From Alloprevotella sp. OH1205_COT-284 (GTDB taxonomy: Bacteria; Bacteroidota; Bacteroidia; Bacteroidales; Bacteroidaceae), in NCBI RefSeq assembly GCF_003859795.1, contig NZ_RQYI01000007.1, forward strand, positions 1-64,000: 64,000 nucleotides of DNA, written 5' to 3'. The notes under the pieces are model-generated. The model saw only the letters and a list, made by a program, of their open reading frames with translations, did not search any database and was not told where the DNA came from. Of the stretch, positions 55,501 through 64,000 are shown in pieces (within the stretch, counting starts at the first letter, position 1; the number at the start of each line of letters is the position of its first letter). Both the position numbers and the translations under genes were made by a program.

Positions 55501-55551
55501 CACATCCTCATGCCGAGGTGCGGAATACAGCGATTACGGCATGAGGATGTG
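55501..55551 (-). terminator. Inverted repeat after the DUF4369 gene
   Basis: cacatcctcatgccg (55501-55515) pairs perfectly with cggcatgaggatgtg (55537-55551) around a 21-base loop, 24 bases beyond the stop codon of the minus-strand gene. Confidence 0.6.
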
Positions 55552-55574
55552 TGTTCGAGTGAAAGAGCGAAGTG

Positions 55575-56300
55575 TTATTTTCGACGGCCTTTTTTTGTGG
55601 TGGGGATTGGTCGGTTGTAGCCGGCCATGGCCAAATAGTTGCGTATGGCCGGGCTGCGGAAAAACGACGGGGGAGCATTTTCGGCGATGCGTTGCAGCGG
55701 TTCGGTCATGGTGGGGAAGAGGAGCTGTCCGGCCATTTGCATGAAATATCCGGGACCGAGGGCGTTTGTGCTGTTGTCGAGCACGAATTGTACCTCCATG
55801 TCTTCAATTTTCTTGACAATGGCCAGGCGTTCCGGTTCGAGGCGTCTGACCACCTCTGCCATCGGCACTCCTTCGTAGAGCAGCTTGCGTGCCGTTCGGT
55901 CGAGTTCCCACAATTCGTTGTCGTAGCGAGATCGTTTTTTCATGAAGTCGGTAAGACGCTCGTTGAGCGGGCTTCCCGTGACGGTTTGTCCGTAGTTGTC
56001 GACCTGCATGAGCAGTTCGCCGCCTTCGAGCACAATGGGCATCAGCTTTTCGTTGCCCATGTAGACTTCGGCCATGGCGATGCTGTCTACGCTGCCGCCG
56101 AAAGTGAAGCGTCCGTGTATCACTTCGCAGGAGTCGATGTCTACGACATGGCTTTGGGAGTCCACGAAATTGGTGATGCGCAAATACAATTTTTGTCCGT
56201 CAAGACATGCCAACGAGGAGTTTCCGTCGATGCTGTATTGCGATGCGCAGGAAGTGAGCGCAAGCAGGGTCGTGGCGATATAAGTGATCGGGCGCATCAT
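55575..56300 (-). CDS. DUF4369-type lipoprotein
   Basis: 241 residues. Lipobox TSC with Cys18; an N-terminal DUF4369-like beta-sandwich (LYLRITNFVDSQSHVVDIDSCEVIHGRFTFGGSVDSIAMAEVY) typical of Bacteroidetes periplasmic proteins, often fused to thioredoxin domains; here there is only a helical C-terminal part with no CxxC. The tail is basic (TTKKGRRK). Function unknown; the MM start may begin at 56300 or 56297. Confidence 0.75.
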   Translation of the reverse strand: MMRPITYIATTLLALTSCASQYSIDGNSSLACLDGQKLYLRITNFVDSQSHVVDIDSCEVIHGRFTFGGSVDSIAMAEVYMGNEKLMPIVLEGGELLMQVDNYGQTVTGSPLNERLTDFMKKRSRYDNELWELDRTARKLLYEGVPMAEVVRRLEPERLAIVKKIEDMEVQFVLDNSTNALGPGYFMQMAGQLLFPTMTEPLQRIAENAPPSFFRSPAIRNYLAMAGYNRPIPTTKKGRRK

Positions 56301-56339
56301 CTCGGTGAAGATGGTTACGAAATGGGGATTGATTTAATG

Positions 56340-56347
56340 CAAATGTA
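56340..56347 (-). promoter_or_regulatory. Promoter -7 box of the DUF4369 gene
   Basis: TACATTTG on the minus strand, 39 bases before the start codon. Confidence 0.6.
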
Positions 56348-56795
56348 CGCGAACTTTATCGAAATCCCAAACAAGAGGTCGAAAGACTGAGGGGAAAATA
56401 ACTTTCTTTTGACTTTTCGCGCCAAAATCAGAAGCTGTGTTGCAACTTTTTGCAGTTGTTTTTCGCCCGAGCTCTTTTTTGCCCTTTTTGTCGGCGGTTT
56501 GGAGAGGTGTGCAGGGGTATTCAGATCTTTTTCAAAGGGATGTGGAGCTTTGTTTATGAGGTGGTTTTGTCGTTTTTTATTTGATTTCTTTCTTTCGGAC
56601 ACTACGTCTATCGCCGATTGGGGCGGCGGTAATCGGGTCGGCGTTGCAGCTTGGTGGCAGTCCGCTTTTTCTTGCTGTCTGTTTGGGCGGAATTTATCCG
56701 ATGCTTTCGGAGGTGTTTGCCCTGCGGAAGGAGGTCGGGAGCGACCTTCACGATTTCTTAATCGTTTGTTGAGGGCGAGATCGTAAAAAGCGATG

Positions 56796-56803
56796 TATTT
56801 TTG
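56796..56803 (+). promoter_or_regulatory. Promoter -7 box of the phosphate transporter gene
   Basis: TATTTTTG followed by CAG, 51 bases before ATG 56855. Confidence 0.6.
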
Positions 56804-56854
56804 CAGCGTCTAAATCTGCGAAATCTTCATTCAACTTAATTTCTTTTCTTTTTT

Positions 56855-59107
56855 ATGGAAACTTTGTTTCTCGGAATTGTCATTTTTCTCTTCGTTTTGG
56901 CCGCTTTCGACCTCTATGTCGGGGTGAGCAACGACGCCGTGAATTTTCTCAACTCGGCCATCGGCTCGAAGTCGGCCAAGTATCGCACCATTGTTTGGGT
57001 GGCCGCCGTCGGCGTGTTTACCGGTTGCGTGCTTTCCAACGGTATGATGGACATTGCTCGCCACGGTATTTTTCATCCGGGGCAGTTCTCGTTTGAAGAG
57101 GTGATGATCATTTATGTCGCGGTTATGGTGACCGACATCGTCCTGCTCGACATTTTCAACTCCTTTGGCATGCCCACTTCGACCACCGTTTCCATGGTGT
57201 TTGAACTCCTTGGCGCGGCCTTTGCCTTCACCATGATAAAGCTCATGGGCGACGATGCACTCGCCTTTGGCGACTATCTCAACAGCGACAAGGCCATACA
57301 GGTTATTCTCGGCGTGTTTTTGAGCGTTCCGCTCGCCTTTACGTTCGGCGTGGTGGTGCAGTCTTTGGCTCGCGTGATTTTTACGTTCAACTACAAATCC
57401 CGGATGCGCTATTTCATCGGTCTTTTCGGCGGAGTGGCCATCACGAGCATTCTTTATTTCATGCTTTTCAAAGGAATGAAAGACCTCTCCGTCATGACGC
57501 CCGACGTGAAAGCCGCCATGTCTGACCGTCTTGGAGTGATCCTTGTGGGATGTTTTGTGGCTTTCTCGGCGATTTGTCAGCTTTTGCACTGGGTCGGTGT
57601 CAATGTTTTCAAAGTCATTGTTCTGATCGGCACGCTTTCTCTCGCCACTGCTTTTGCCGGCAACGACTTGGTCAATTTCATCGGAGTCCCCCTTGCCGGC
57701 ATGTCGGCTTACCTCGATTTTTCGGCCAATGGAGGTGGCGATTTTTCGGGTTTCATGATGACCGGTTTGAAGGAAAGCGCACAGACGCCTTTCTACTTCC
57801 TCTTTGGTGCGGGTGCTATCATGGTCGTGGCCTTGCTGACCTCCAAAAAAGCGCAGCGCGTCACGAAGACCGAAGTCGGCCTTTCTTCCAAACAAGAGGG
57901 CGAGGAACTCTTCGGGTCGAGTGTGGCGGCACGCAGCATCGTCCGCTTTTCCACGCGTGTCATCGGCAGTGTTTCCGCCGCCACGCCCGAGCCCGTGAAA
58001 CAATGGGTCAATGGCCGTTTCGCCCCCGTGTCCGAAGATCCGCAATATGCCGGCGCGGCCTACGATCTCGTGCGCGCTTCCGTCAATCTCTGCATGGCCT
58101 CGCTGCTCATCGCCTTGGGCACGTCGCTCAAATTGCCCCTTTCCACCACCTTCGTCACCTTCATGGTGGCAATGGGCACGTCTTTGGCCGATCGTGCTTG
58201 GACGCGTGAGAGTGCCGTGTTTCGCATCACGGGAGTGTTGAGTGTCATCGGCGGCTGGTTCATGACGGCCGGTGCGGCTTTCGGAGCCTGTTTTGTCGTG
58301 GCCTGCGCAATGTATTTCGGCGGAATGCCCGTCACTTTCGGTCTGATCCTTCTCGCCCTCGCGTTGGTGGTGCATTCGCAAATCAGATTTGGCAAGAAGC
58401 AAGCCGAAGAGAAGCAGGGCGACACCCTCTTCCAAACCATTATGGCTTGCGACGACCCTGCTGCCGTCAATACTATGCTCAGCAAGCACCTCACGGTGAG
58501 CGTGGCCGAACAGCTCGATTATTTCGGCGGCGCGCTGACCAAATCGACCGACGGCCTCTTTTCCGAAACGCGCCGACAGCTTCGTCGTGTGGAACGCGAT
58601 TTGGAATCAACGAAGCGCGAACTGAAAAACCTGCGCCGTCGCGAAACCCTCTGTTTGCGCCGTGCCGACAATTTCGTCGGAACACGTTTGAGCACTCCCT
58701 TCCACCTTGTCCACAACAATCTCCGACAGATGCTCTCCGGCCTGATGCGTATCAACGATCCCGCCCTCGAACACGTAGAAAACAATTTCGTGCCCGTCGA
58801 AGTCCGCTATGCCGAGCGTTTCTGCGCCATTCGCGACAAGTTTGTGGCCGAAATCTCGGAGATCACCGCCGACATGCGTGCCGATCGCCGTTCCACGATC
58901 AACACCCATAAACAACGCTGCGAGGCGTTGAGAGAGGAGTTTCGCGTTTTCCGCCACGAGGTGCTCGATGCGGTGCAAAACTCCCAAAACGCCGTCAATC
59001 TCACCACCGCCAACCTCTTGCTGCACATCATTCAAGAGAGCGAACAGTTGGTGAAAGAGGTGCGCTCGGCCATCAACAACCTCCGCCGCTACTACGAAGT
59101 GATGTAA
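56855..59107 (+). CDS. PiT-family inorganic phosphate transporter with PhoU-like tail
   Basis: 750 residues. Two PiT repeats with the signatures GVSNDAVNFLNSAIGSKSAKYRT and AGNDLVNFIGVPLAG, plus FGMPTSTTVSMVFELLGA and LGTSLKLPLSTTFVTFMVAMGTSLADRAW. There are about ten membrane helices over residues 1-520. The last ~220 residues form a soluble coiled-coil, PhoU-like region (RRQLRRVERDLESTKRELKNLRRRETLCLRRADNFV), a fusion common in Bacteroidetes and presumed regulatory. Ion-coupled phosphate uptake. Confidence 0.93.
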   Translation: METLFLGIVIFLFVLAAFDLYVGVSNDAVNFLNSAIGSKSAKYRTIVWVAAVGVFTGCVLSNGMMDIARHGIFHPGQFSFEEVMIIYVAVMVTDIVLLDIFNSFGMPTSTTVSMVFELLGAAFAFTMIKLMGDDALAFGDYLNSDKAIQVILGVFLSVPLAFTFGVVVQSLARVIFTFNYKSRMRYFIGLFGGVAITSILYFMLFKGMKDLSVMTPDVKAAMSDRLGVILVGCFVAFSAICQLLHWVGVNVFKVIVLIGTLSLATAFAGNDLVNFIGVPLAGMSAYLDFSANGGGDFSGFMMTGLKESAQTPFYFLFGAGAIMVVALLTSKKAQRVTKTEVGLSSKQEGEELFGSSVAARSIVRFSTRVIGSVSAATPEPVKQWVNGRFAPVSEDPQYAGAAYDLVRASVNLCMASLLIALGTSLKLPLSTTFVTFMVAMGTSLADRAWTRESAVFRITGVLSVIGGWFMTAGAAFGACFVVACAMYFGGMPVTFGLILLALALVVHSQIRFGKKQAEEKQGDTLFQTIMACDDPAAVNTMLSKHLTVSVAEQLDYFGGALTKSTDGLFSETRRQLRRVERDLESTKRELKNLRRRETLCLRRADNFVGTRLSTPFHLVHNNLRQMLSGLMRINDPALEHVENNFVPVEVRYAERFCAIRDKFVAEISEITADMRADRRSTINTHKQRCEALREEFRVFRHEVLDAVQNSQNAVNLTTANLLLHIIQESEQLVKEVRSAINNLRRYYEVM

Positions 59108-59194
59108 GCCGTCGGCTCGTGGTGCGGAAAGCTCCTCTTCCCGTCCGATGAACACAGGTGTGCCCCGTGTGTTGCAAAAATCATTATCTTCAAA

Positions 59195-59233
59195 GCCTCC
59201 GAGTTCGCCAAAACCGCGGTCGAACCCGGAGGC
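59195..59233 (+). terminator. Terminator after the phosphate transporter gene
   Basis: gcctccgagttcg (59195-59207) pairs with cgaacccggaggc (59221-59233), one mismatch, followed by CTGCTTTT. Confidence 0.7.
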
Positions 59234-59367
59234 CTGCTTTTGAAATCCGGCTCTGCACCCGCGACACGCAGACCGGAAGCCGTCGCGCGGCGTTTTCGGC
59301 GGAAAATAAAAGGTTGCCAAAATTTCATTTTTCTTTCCAAAGCCTTATCGATATGTTGTTTTTTGAG

Positions 59368-59375
59368 TATATTTG
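59368..59375 (+). promoter_or_regulatory. Promoter -7 box of the kinase gene
   Basis: TATATTTG followed by CCC, 30 bases before ATG 59406. Confidence 0.65.
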
Positions 59376-59405
59376 CCCTCAAATTATAACACTATACGCT
59401 AATCT

Positions 59406-60497
59406 ATGGATCAAAAAATGAAAGAAATCGTTGCCCATTTTTGCATTCGGGGCAATGTCACCGACATCAAACCCCTCGGAAACGGTTTGATCAACACCAC
59501 CTACCAAGTGCTCACCGAGGGCGACACTCCCGACTACGTTCTGCAAAACGTCAATGTGGCCATTTTCCCCGACATGGATTTGTTGATGAACAACATCGTT
59601 GAGGTCACGACCCATATTCGCAAAAAGCTCGAAGCCGCCGGCACCGACGACATCGACCGCAAAGTCCTTACGTTCGTCCAAGCCAACGACGGCAAATACT
59701 ATCATTTCGACGGAGAGAAATATTGGCGCATGATGGTGCTCATTCCCGACACGATCTCCAAAACCGGCGTCAGTCTCGAAAGTGCCTATGTCGTGGGCGA
59801 AACCTTTGCGCAATTCCAAGCCATGTTGGCCGACATTCCGGCGCAACTCGGCGAAACGATCAAAGACTTCCACAACATCGAGTGGAGATTGCAGCAACTG
59901 GCCGATGCCGTGCGCGACAACAAGGCCGGCCGCGTCAATGACCCCATCGTACAAGAAATCTTGGGAGAAGTCAATCGCCGCGCCGAGGAGTATTCCAAGA
60001 GCGAACGCCTCTATCGCGAGGGAAAACTGCCCAAACGCATCTGCCACTGCGACACGAAAGTGGACAACATCCTTTTCGACAAAAACGACAACGTCCTCTG
60101 CGTCATCGACCTCGACACCGTGATGCCGTCGTTCGTCTTCTCCGATTTCGGCGACTTCCTCCGCTCCGCCGCCAACACCACTCGCGAGGACGACCCCGTC
60201 ACCGACAACGTAGGCTTCAACTTTGACGTTTTCAAGGCCTTCACCAAAGGCTATTTGAAAGGCGCACGTTGTTTCCTCACCCCCGTTGAAATCGAAAATC
60301 TCCCCTACGCCACCGCCCTCTTCCCCTACATGCAGACGGTGCGCTTCTTTGCCGACTATCTCAACGGCGACACTTACTTCAAAGTGCAATATCCCGAACA
60401 CAACCTCGACCGCACCAAAAACCAACTCCGACTCCTGCAATGCGTTGAAGCCGCTTTCCCGAAAATGGAAGCTTTCATCAAGGAGCAACTGGCCTGA
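59406..60497 (+). CDS. Aminoglycoside-phosphotransferase-fold kinase, NahK-like
   Basis: 363 residues. APH-type kinase: KPLGNGLINTTYQVLT (phosphate loop), VLQNVN, ICHCDTKVDNILFD (catalytic loop; HCDTKxDN replaces the usual HGDxxxxN) and VIDLDTVMPSFVFSDFGDFLRS (metal-binding Asp). The sequence fits the N-acetylhexosamine 1-kinase type found in bacteria that use mucin or milk glycans. Sugar specificity is inference. Single gene with its own promoter and terminator. Confidence 0.82.
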   Translation: MDQKMKEIVAHFCIRGNVTDIKPLGNGLINTTYQVLTEGDTPDYVLQNVNVAIFPDMDLLMNNIVEVTTHIRKKLEAAGTDDIDRKVLTFVQANDGKYYHFDGEKYWRMMVLIPDTISKTGVSLESAYVVGETFAQFQAMLADIPAQLGETIKDFHNIEWRLQQLADAVRDNKAGRVNDPIVQEILGEVNRRAEEYSKSERLYREGKLPKRICHCDTKVDNILFDKNDNVLCVIDLDTVMPSFVFSDFGDFLRSAANTTREDDPVTDNVGFNFDVFKAFTKGYLKGARCFLTPVEIENLPYATALFPYMQTVRFFADYLNGDTYFKVQYPEHNLDRTKNQLRLLQCVEAAFPKMEAFIKEQLA

Positions 60498-60520
60498 TGA
60501 GTCGAACGACAACACCGCAG

Positions 60521-60548
60521 GGGGCGGAAGTCGAAAGGCTTCCGCCCC
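60521..60548 (+). terminator. Terminator after the kinase gene
   Basis: ggggcggaag-tcgaaagg-cttccgcccc perfect stem, 24 bases after the stop codon. Confidence 0.8.
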
Positions 60549-60683
60549 TCATTGTGCGGAGGGGCGTTTCGCGTGCCGGAAAGACGGTTGCCAATGCGAA
60601 AAACCGCGTCTTTCTTTCTTGTCGAAGACACGAATTTTGAGGCCGTGGCAGCGTCGCAATTTGGGCATAAACAAATAAAATAC

Positions 60684-60691
60684 TATTTTTG
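60684..60691 (+). promoter_or_regulatory. Promoter -7 box of the DUF5606 gene
   Basis: TATTTTTG followed by CAG, 46 bases before ATG 60738; places the start downstream of an otherwise longer frame. Confidence 0.6.
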
Positions 60692-60737
60692 CAGTCAGTT
60701 TTTTAAGCATTCACACATCAATACAAAACTTCTACTC

Positions 60738-61184
60738 ATGCAAGACACCATTCTCGCCATAGCCGGCAAGCCCGGTCTTTACAAACTCGTGGCTCGTGGA
60801 AACGGCAATCTCATTGTCGAAAGACTCGACGAAACCCGTCGTCGTATGCCGGTCGGAGCACGCGATCGCGTCACCTCTCTCGGCGACGTTTCCATGTACA
60901 CCGAGGCCGACGACGTGGCACTCATGCAAGTGCTGCAAAACATCTGCGACGCGCTCGACGGAAAAGAAACCGAATTTACCCATAAAACAGCCACCGATGC
61001 CCAACTCCAAGACTTCATGGACAACATCGCCCTGCCGGCGTGGGATCGCGATCGGGTTTATGTCAGCGACATTCGCAAACTCGTGCAATGGTACAATCTC
61101 CTGATCAAGGCCGGCTATCAGCGTTTTGTTGCCCCCGCCGAAGCGCAGGCTCCGGCAGAGGAGGGCAGTGATTCGGCCGAATAA
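60738..61184 (+). CDS. DUF5606-type protein
   Basis: 148 residues from ATG 60738 (MQDTILAIAGKPGLYKLVARGNGNLIVERLDETRRRMPV). This opening, with an SH3-like strand pattern and a helical second half, is the conserved Bacteroidetes DUF5606 protein. The tail is acidic and disordered (about 133-148). Function unknown; cytoplasmic. Confidence 0.8.
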   Translation: MQDTILAIAGKPGLYKLVARGNGNLIVERLDETRRRMPVGARDRVTSLGDVSMYTEADDVALMQVLQNICDALDGKETEFTHKTATDAQLQDFMDNIALPAWDRDRVYVSDIRKLVQWYNLLIKAGYQRFVAPAEAQAPAEEGSDSAE

Positions 61185-61284
61185 CGAAATAAGAAAAGGC
61201 TTTTGCCCCGCTTCTTCAAACCGTGTTTGTTGGCGGAAGCGATGCCGGCGAAAGAGCAAAAGGTCGATCAGACCTCAACGGAAG

Positions 61285-61357
61285 CGCAAGCTTCAAAGTT
61301 TTCAAACAAGCGGATTTTCGATGTATGAGAAAACTTTGGAGCTTGCGTGTTTTTTTG
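61285..61357 (+). terminator. Terminator after the DUF5606 gene
   Basis: cgcaagcttcaaagttttc (61285-61303) pairs with aaaactttggagcttgcg (61330-61347), one mismatch, followed by TGTTTTTTT. Confidence 0.8.
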
Positions 61358-61455
61358 TCCGATGACCGATATTTCTCCGTTGCGCGAAACTTGCGGATCG
61401 GGGCTTCCCCTCATCGGCCGCCGCTTGTTGGGTGAAGCCACTGCGAGGAAGCGGT

Positions 61456-61949
61456 GACTACATGGGAGGTAGGCGAAACGAGCTCAGAGGTAGGAATTTC
61501 TACATGGCTCGCAGTATCGCCGAAACGGCACGCTCTCGCGCGCACGCGCGCGTTCCCTGTAAATGTATTTTGCTTCCGCTGCCTTCGCAAATCGAGGTAA
61601 CTTTTTGGCTGTCAGATTGTTCTCGGTGAAGGCAAGTGAAGGCAAACCTGCAAGAAGACTTCGCATAACGCTGATAGACAGAGAAATAAAACGTTTTTTT
61701 GCTTTCACAATGTGTCGAAACCCTGTGTTTTCCACTCAAATTGCGGAAGGAGGTGAAGGCAAAAGGGATTTTTGCTTTCACCGTATGTGGTGTGATTTTC
61801 AATGTGTTGAAAAATGGCCGATGCGTTTGCTTCCGCTTTGCCTTCGCACGGAAGATGCACAAAATCAGCGAGATAGATGATTTAGCGGAAGCAAAACGGC
61901 AAAAACAAAAAAAAGGGGGTGAAACGCCCGAAAACGGCGGTTTCATCGG
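61456..61949 (+). repeat. Dispersed composite repeat, copy D
   Basis: About 494 bases. About three 22-nt units from 61456 (gactacatgggaggtaggcg begins the first), CG box CTCTCGCGCGCACGCGCG near 61533-61550, GCCTTC-armed hairpins with loops different from copies B and C, end GGCGGTTTCATCGG at 61936-61949. It lies between the convergent DUF5606 and DUF6965-like genes. Flanks (61358-61455, 61950-62062) hold nothing recognisable. Confidence 0.78.
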
Positions 61950-62062
61950 TGTCGTGTTTTTTGTCGGGCGTGTGTTTCGCCTTTTCGTGCCCCAACGAGA
62001 GCGGAGGGCGGAGGCAGAGAGCGCAATGAGGACAAAAGTAGCTCCTTTCATGAGTGGACGAC

Positions 62063-62104
62063 AAAGGCGGCTCCTTCCCGATGAGGTGGGAAGAAACCGC
62101 CTTT
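62063..62104 (-). terminator. Hairpin downstream of the DUF6965-like gene
   Basis: aaaggcgg-ctccttccc ... gggaagaaa-ccgccttt imperfect stem, on the 3' side of the minus-strand gene. Confidence 0.5.
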
Positions 62105-62203
62105 TCGGCTCTCGGTCGGCGGTCGGCTGCCTTGCTTCGCGCGATGGAGATTGCCGCGCAACGATGCCGATGTTTCAAAGGCTTTCCGGTGGCGGGGGAG
62201 AGG

Positions 62204-62455
62204 CTATTGGAAACCCTCGGCTTCCAAATGCTCGCGAATGCGAAAGAGATGGTGTATTTGGCCGGAGTAGGCGGGTTTTTCGTGGCAGAGAACCACAAAT
62301 TCGAGATAAAGTTTCACGGTGCGGCGAAGGTCGGGGATGTTGCCTCGTTTGCCCATGTCAAGGGAGGGAGGCAGGCGGTCGAGGCGGTCTGTGAACCATT
62401 GGAGCAGCTCTTGGATTTCGTGGGGAGGATAGATTTTCTGATAGGGTTTGGGCAT
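62204..62455 (-). CDS. Small DUF6965-like protein
   Basis: 83 residues from ATG 62455 (MPKPYQKIYPPHEIQELLQWF); the -7 box at 62516-62523 excludes the longer frame. Helical, with IPDLRRTVKLYLEFVVLCHEKPAYSGQIHHLFRIREHLE, resembling a small Bacteroidetes family (DUF6965-type). Function unknown. Confidence 0.7.
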   Translation of the reverse strand: MPKPYQKIYPPHEIQELLQWFTDRLDRLPPSLDMGKRGNIPDLRRTVKLYLEFVVLCHEKPAYSGQIHHLFRIREHLEAEGFQ

Positions 62456-62515
62456 GAGATAGGCAGGTTGAAAAGAGGAAAAACGAAGCGTAAGTTTTTG
62501 CCAACTTACAGCGTA

Positions 62516-62523
62516 CAAAATTA
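62516..62523 (-). promoter_or_regulatory. Promoter -7 box of the DUF6965-like gene
   Basis: TAATTTTG on the minus strand, about 60 bases before the start codon. Confidence 0.55.
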
Positions 62524-62607
62524 CATTTTTTCCTGCATATATGTAATAGAAACGCGGAAAAATCGGAAAAATAATTGACGTTTTTTGGGAAGCAAGAGAA
62601 TAATGCT

Positions 62608-62615
62608 TATATTTG
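62608..62615 (+). promoter_or_regulatory. Promoter -7 box of ilvD
   Basis: TATATTTG followed by CAA; the leader to ATG 62756 is about 135 bases, long enough for an attenuator, but I see no clear leader peptide or hairpin. Confidence 0.6.
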
Positions 62616-62755
62616 CAAAATCAAGCATCCTCTCGATTTGTCTTGCAAAATCGGAGAGGGCGTTGTCTTTTGCAAGCGAGGGTCGAACAAGTGTCAAACG
62701 ATGCTGCCGGCCGAGGATTGCGATGTCAAAACTAAACTCTATTCCTTTGAACTCC

Positions 62756-64000
62756 ATGAAGATCCCTCTGAGAAGCGCGGCCTGCACCGAAGGTCGCAGA
62801 ATGGCCGGTGCTCGTGCACTGTGGGTGGCCAACGGCATGAAACGCGAACAGTTTGGCCGACCCATCATTGCGGTGGTCAACTCTTTCTCGCAGTTTGTGC
62901 CCGGACACACTCATCTCCACGAGGCCGGACAGATGGTGAAAGCCGAAATAGAAAGAATGGGATGCTATGCCGCCGAGTTCAACACCATCGCCATCGACGA
63001 CGGCATCGCCATGGGACACGACGGCATGCTCTATTCCCTGCCCTCGCGCGACATCATTGCCGACTCGGTGGAATACGTGGTCAATGCCCACAAGGCCGAC
63101 GCCATGATCTGTATTTCCAACTGCGACAAAATCACGCCCGGCATGCTCATGGCCGCCTTGCGCCTCAATATACCGACGGTGTTCGTGAGCGGCGGCCCCA
63201 TGGAAGCCGGAAACGTGGGCGGCGAAAAGGCCGACCTCGTCACCGCCATGGTCAAAGGGGCAGATGCCTCCGTGAGCGACAAGGAGTTGGAGGAGATTGA
63301 GCGCAAGGCCTGTCCGGGCTGCGGTTCGTGTTCGGGCATGTTCACCGCCAACTCCATGAATTCGCTCACCGAAGCCATCGGGCTTTCGCTCCCCGGCAAC
63401 GGCACCATATTGGCCACGCACAGCGAACGCATCGAATTGATGAAACGAGCCGCCCGACAAATCGTGACCAATTCCTTGGCCTACTACGAGAGGGGCGATG
63501 CCTCCGTTTTGCCGCGCAGCATCGCCACGCGCAGCGCGTTTCTCAACGCCATGACGCTCGACATCGCCATGGGCGGTTCGACCAACACCATACTCCACCT
63601 CTTGGCCGTGGCACAGGAGGGCGAGGTAGACTTCGCGATGAACGACATCGACCGTCTGAGCCGTTGCGTGCCGTGTGTGTGCAAACTCGCGCCCAACACC
63701 GTCAAATACAGCATGCAGGATTGCGGCCGTGCCGGAGGCATACTCGGCATCATGGGCGAACTGGCCAAGGCCGACCTGCTCGACCTCTCTTGCCGCCGCG
63801 CCGACGGCCTCACCCTCGGCGAAGCCTTGCGCCACTACGACATCACGGGGACGACCGTGAGCGACGATGCACTCCGCATCTACGGCAGTGCTCCGTGCGG
63901 CGTGTTTTGCAACACGCTCGGTGCTCACGACAGCCGCTGGACGACACTCGACACCGACCGCCGGGAGGGGTGCATCCGTGCCGTGGAGCATGCCTACACG
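62756..64000 (+). CDS. ilvD: Dihydroxy-acid dehydratase, 3' end beyond the window
   Basis: First 415 residues of IlvD; the family is about 560-610 residues. The frame is open to the last base. Catalyses the dehydration of 2,3-dihydroxy-acids in valine, leucine and isoleucine synthesis, using an iron-sulfur cluster. Motifs: [54 protein letters not shown] and [19 protein letters not shown] with the cluster cysteines. Start chosen at ATG 62756 by comparison with the family; ATG 62723 in the same frame would add eleven residues. It probably opens an ilv operon to the right. Confidence 0.93.
   Translation, partial: MKIPLRSAACTEGRRMAGARALWVANGMKREQFGRPIIAVVNSFSQFVPGHTHLHEAGQMVKAEIERMGCYAAEFNTIAIDDGIAMGHDGMLYSLPSRDIIADSVEYVVNAHKADAMICISNCDKITPGMLMAALRLNIPTVFVSGGPMEAGNVGGEKADLVTAMVKGADASVSDKELEEIERKACPGCGSCSGMFTANSMNSLTEAIGLSLPGNGTILATHSERIELMKRAARQIVTNSLAYYERGDASVLPRSIATRSAFLNAMTLDIAMGGSTNTILHLLAVAQEGEVDFAMNDIDRLSRCVPCVCKLAPNTVKYSMQDCGRAGGILGIMGELAKADLLDLSCRRADGLTLGEALRHYDITGTTVSDDALRIYGSAPCGVFCNTLGAHDSRWTTLDTDRREGCIRAVEHAYT

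Larger units (their letters stand above)
56301..56854. other. Divergent intergenic region before the phosphate transporter
   Basis: Holds a minus-strand -7 box (56340-56347) and a plus-strand -7 box (56796-56803). Open frames in between show no coding character. Confidence 0.5.

Noticed and set aside
56831-58489. 552-codon minus-strand open frame opposite the phosphate transporter
   Set aside because: His/Glu/Lys-rich shadow of the transporter gene.
61500-62051. 183-codon minus-strand open frame over repeat copy D
   Set aside because: Made of translated hairpin arms; no homologous protein character.

Overview
The window comes from a Bacteroidales bacterium (phylum Bacteroidota), probably close to the Prevotellaceae/Porphyromonadaceae; I cannot place the genus. 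Evidence: many genes are preceded by the Bacteroidetes -7 box TAnnTTTG; there is a PorW/SprE-type type IX secretion (T9SS) lipoprotein together with secreted proteins carrying T9SS-like C-termini; the TonB-dependent receptors, Bacteroidetes-style LptD, DUF4369 and DUF5606 proteins, and a TPP-riboswitch thiamine locus all fit.

Bases 1 to about 9.4 kb are the end of a CTnDOT-like conjugative element: the tail of a TOPRIM/TraP-like gene, traQ and a GH24 lysozyme, then a strikingly AT-rich two-gene Hachiman anti-phage system (hamA nuclease, hamB helicase), then a minus-strand accessory operon (PcfJ-like, ArdA antirestriction, PcfK/AcrIIA9-like and small unknown proteins). The host chromosome follows: a TonB receptor, a CNNM/CorC-type protein, a membrane AraC regulator and a secreted protein (9.6-16.5 kb); a long minus-strand operon dedA-aroA-small membrane protein-metal ABC permease-porW/sprE (17.2-23.6 kb); an AraC regulator (24.8 kb); and pgi-HAD phosphatase-dprA (26.6-29.9 kb). 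A four-domain CoA-disulfide-reductase-like sulfur protein lies at 30.3-32.8 kb. At 33.1-35.7 kb is an ECF sigma factor fused to an inner-membrane helix and an outer-membrane beta-barrel, followed by a methyltransferase; both genes carry the same bipartite upstream element. At 36.6-40.4 kb is a thiamine salvage operon (TPP riboswitch, TonB receptor, PnuT, thiamine pyrophosphokinase). Next come a transglutaminase-like protein, a ComEA-like HhH protein, a large secreted metzincin, an HD hydrolase, LptD, a lipoprotein, an S8 protease with T9SS signal, a DUF4369 lipoprotein, a PiT phosphate transporter, a NahK-like kinase, a DUF5606 protein, a small DUF6965-like protein and the start of ilvD, which runs off the window.

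Two things stand out. First, the sigma factor-barrel fusion is a single polypeptide that should cross both membranes. It has its own predicted promoter element (GCATGCAGTC-N14-GTATCTATATT), found only upstream of itself and of the adjacent methyltransferase in this window. Second, four copies of a composite non-coding element of about 0.5 kb (25.8, 35.9, 52.4 and 61.5 kb) share one architecture: 22-nt tandem units, an alternating CG box, three long hairpins built of TTGCCTTC arms, and a GGCGGTTTCATCG end.
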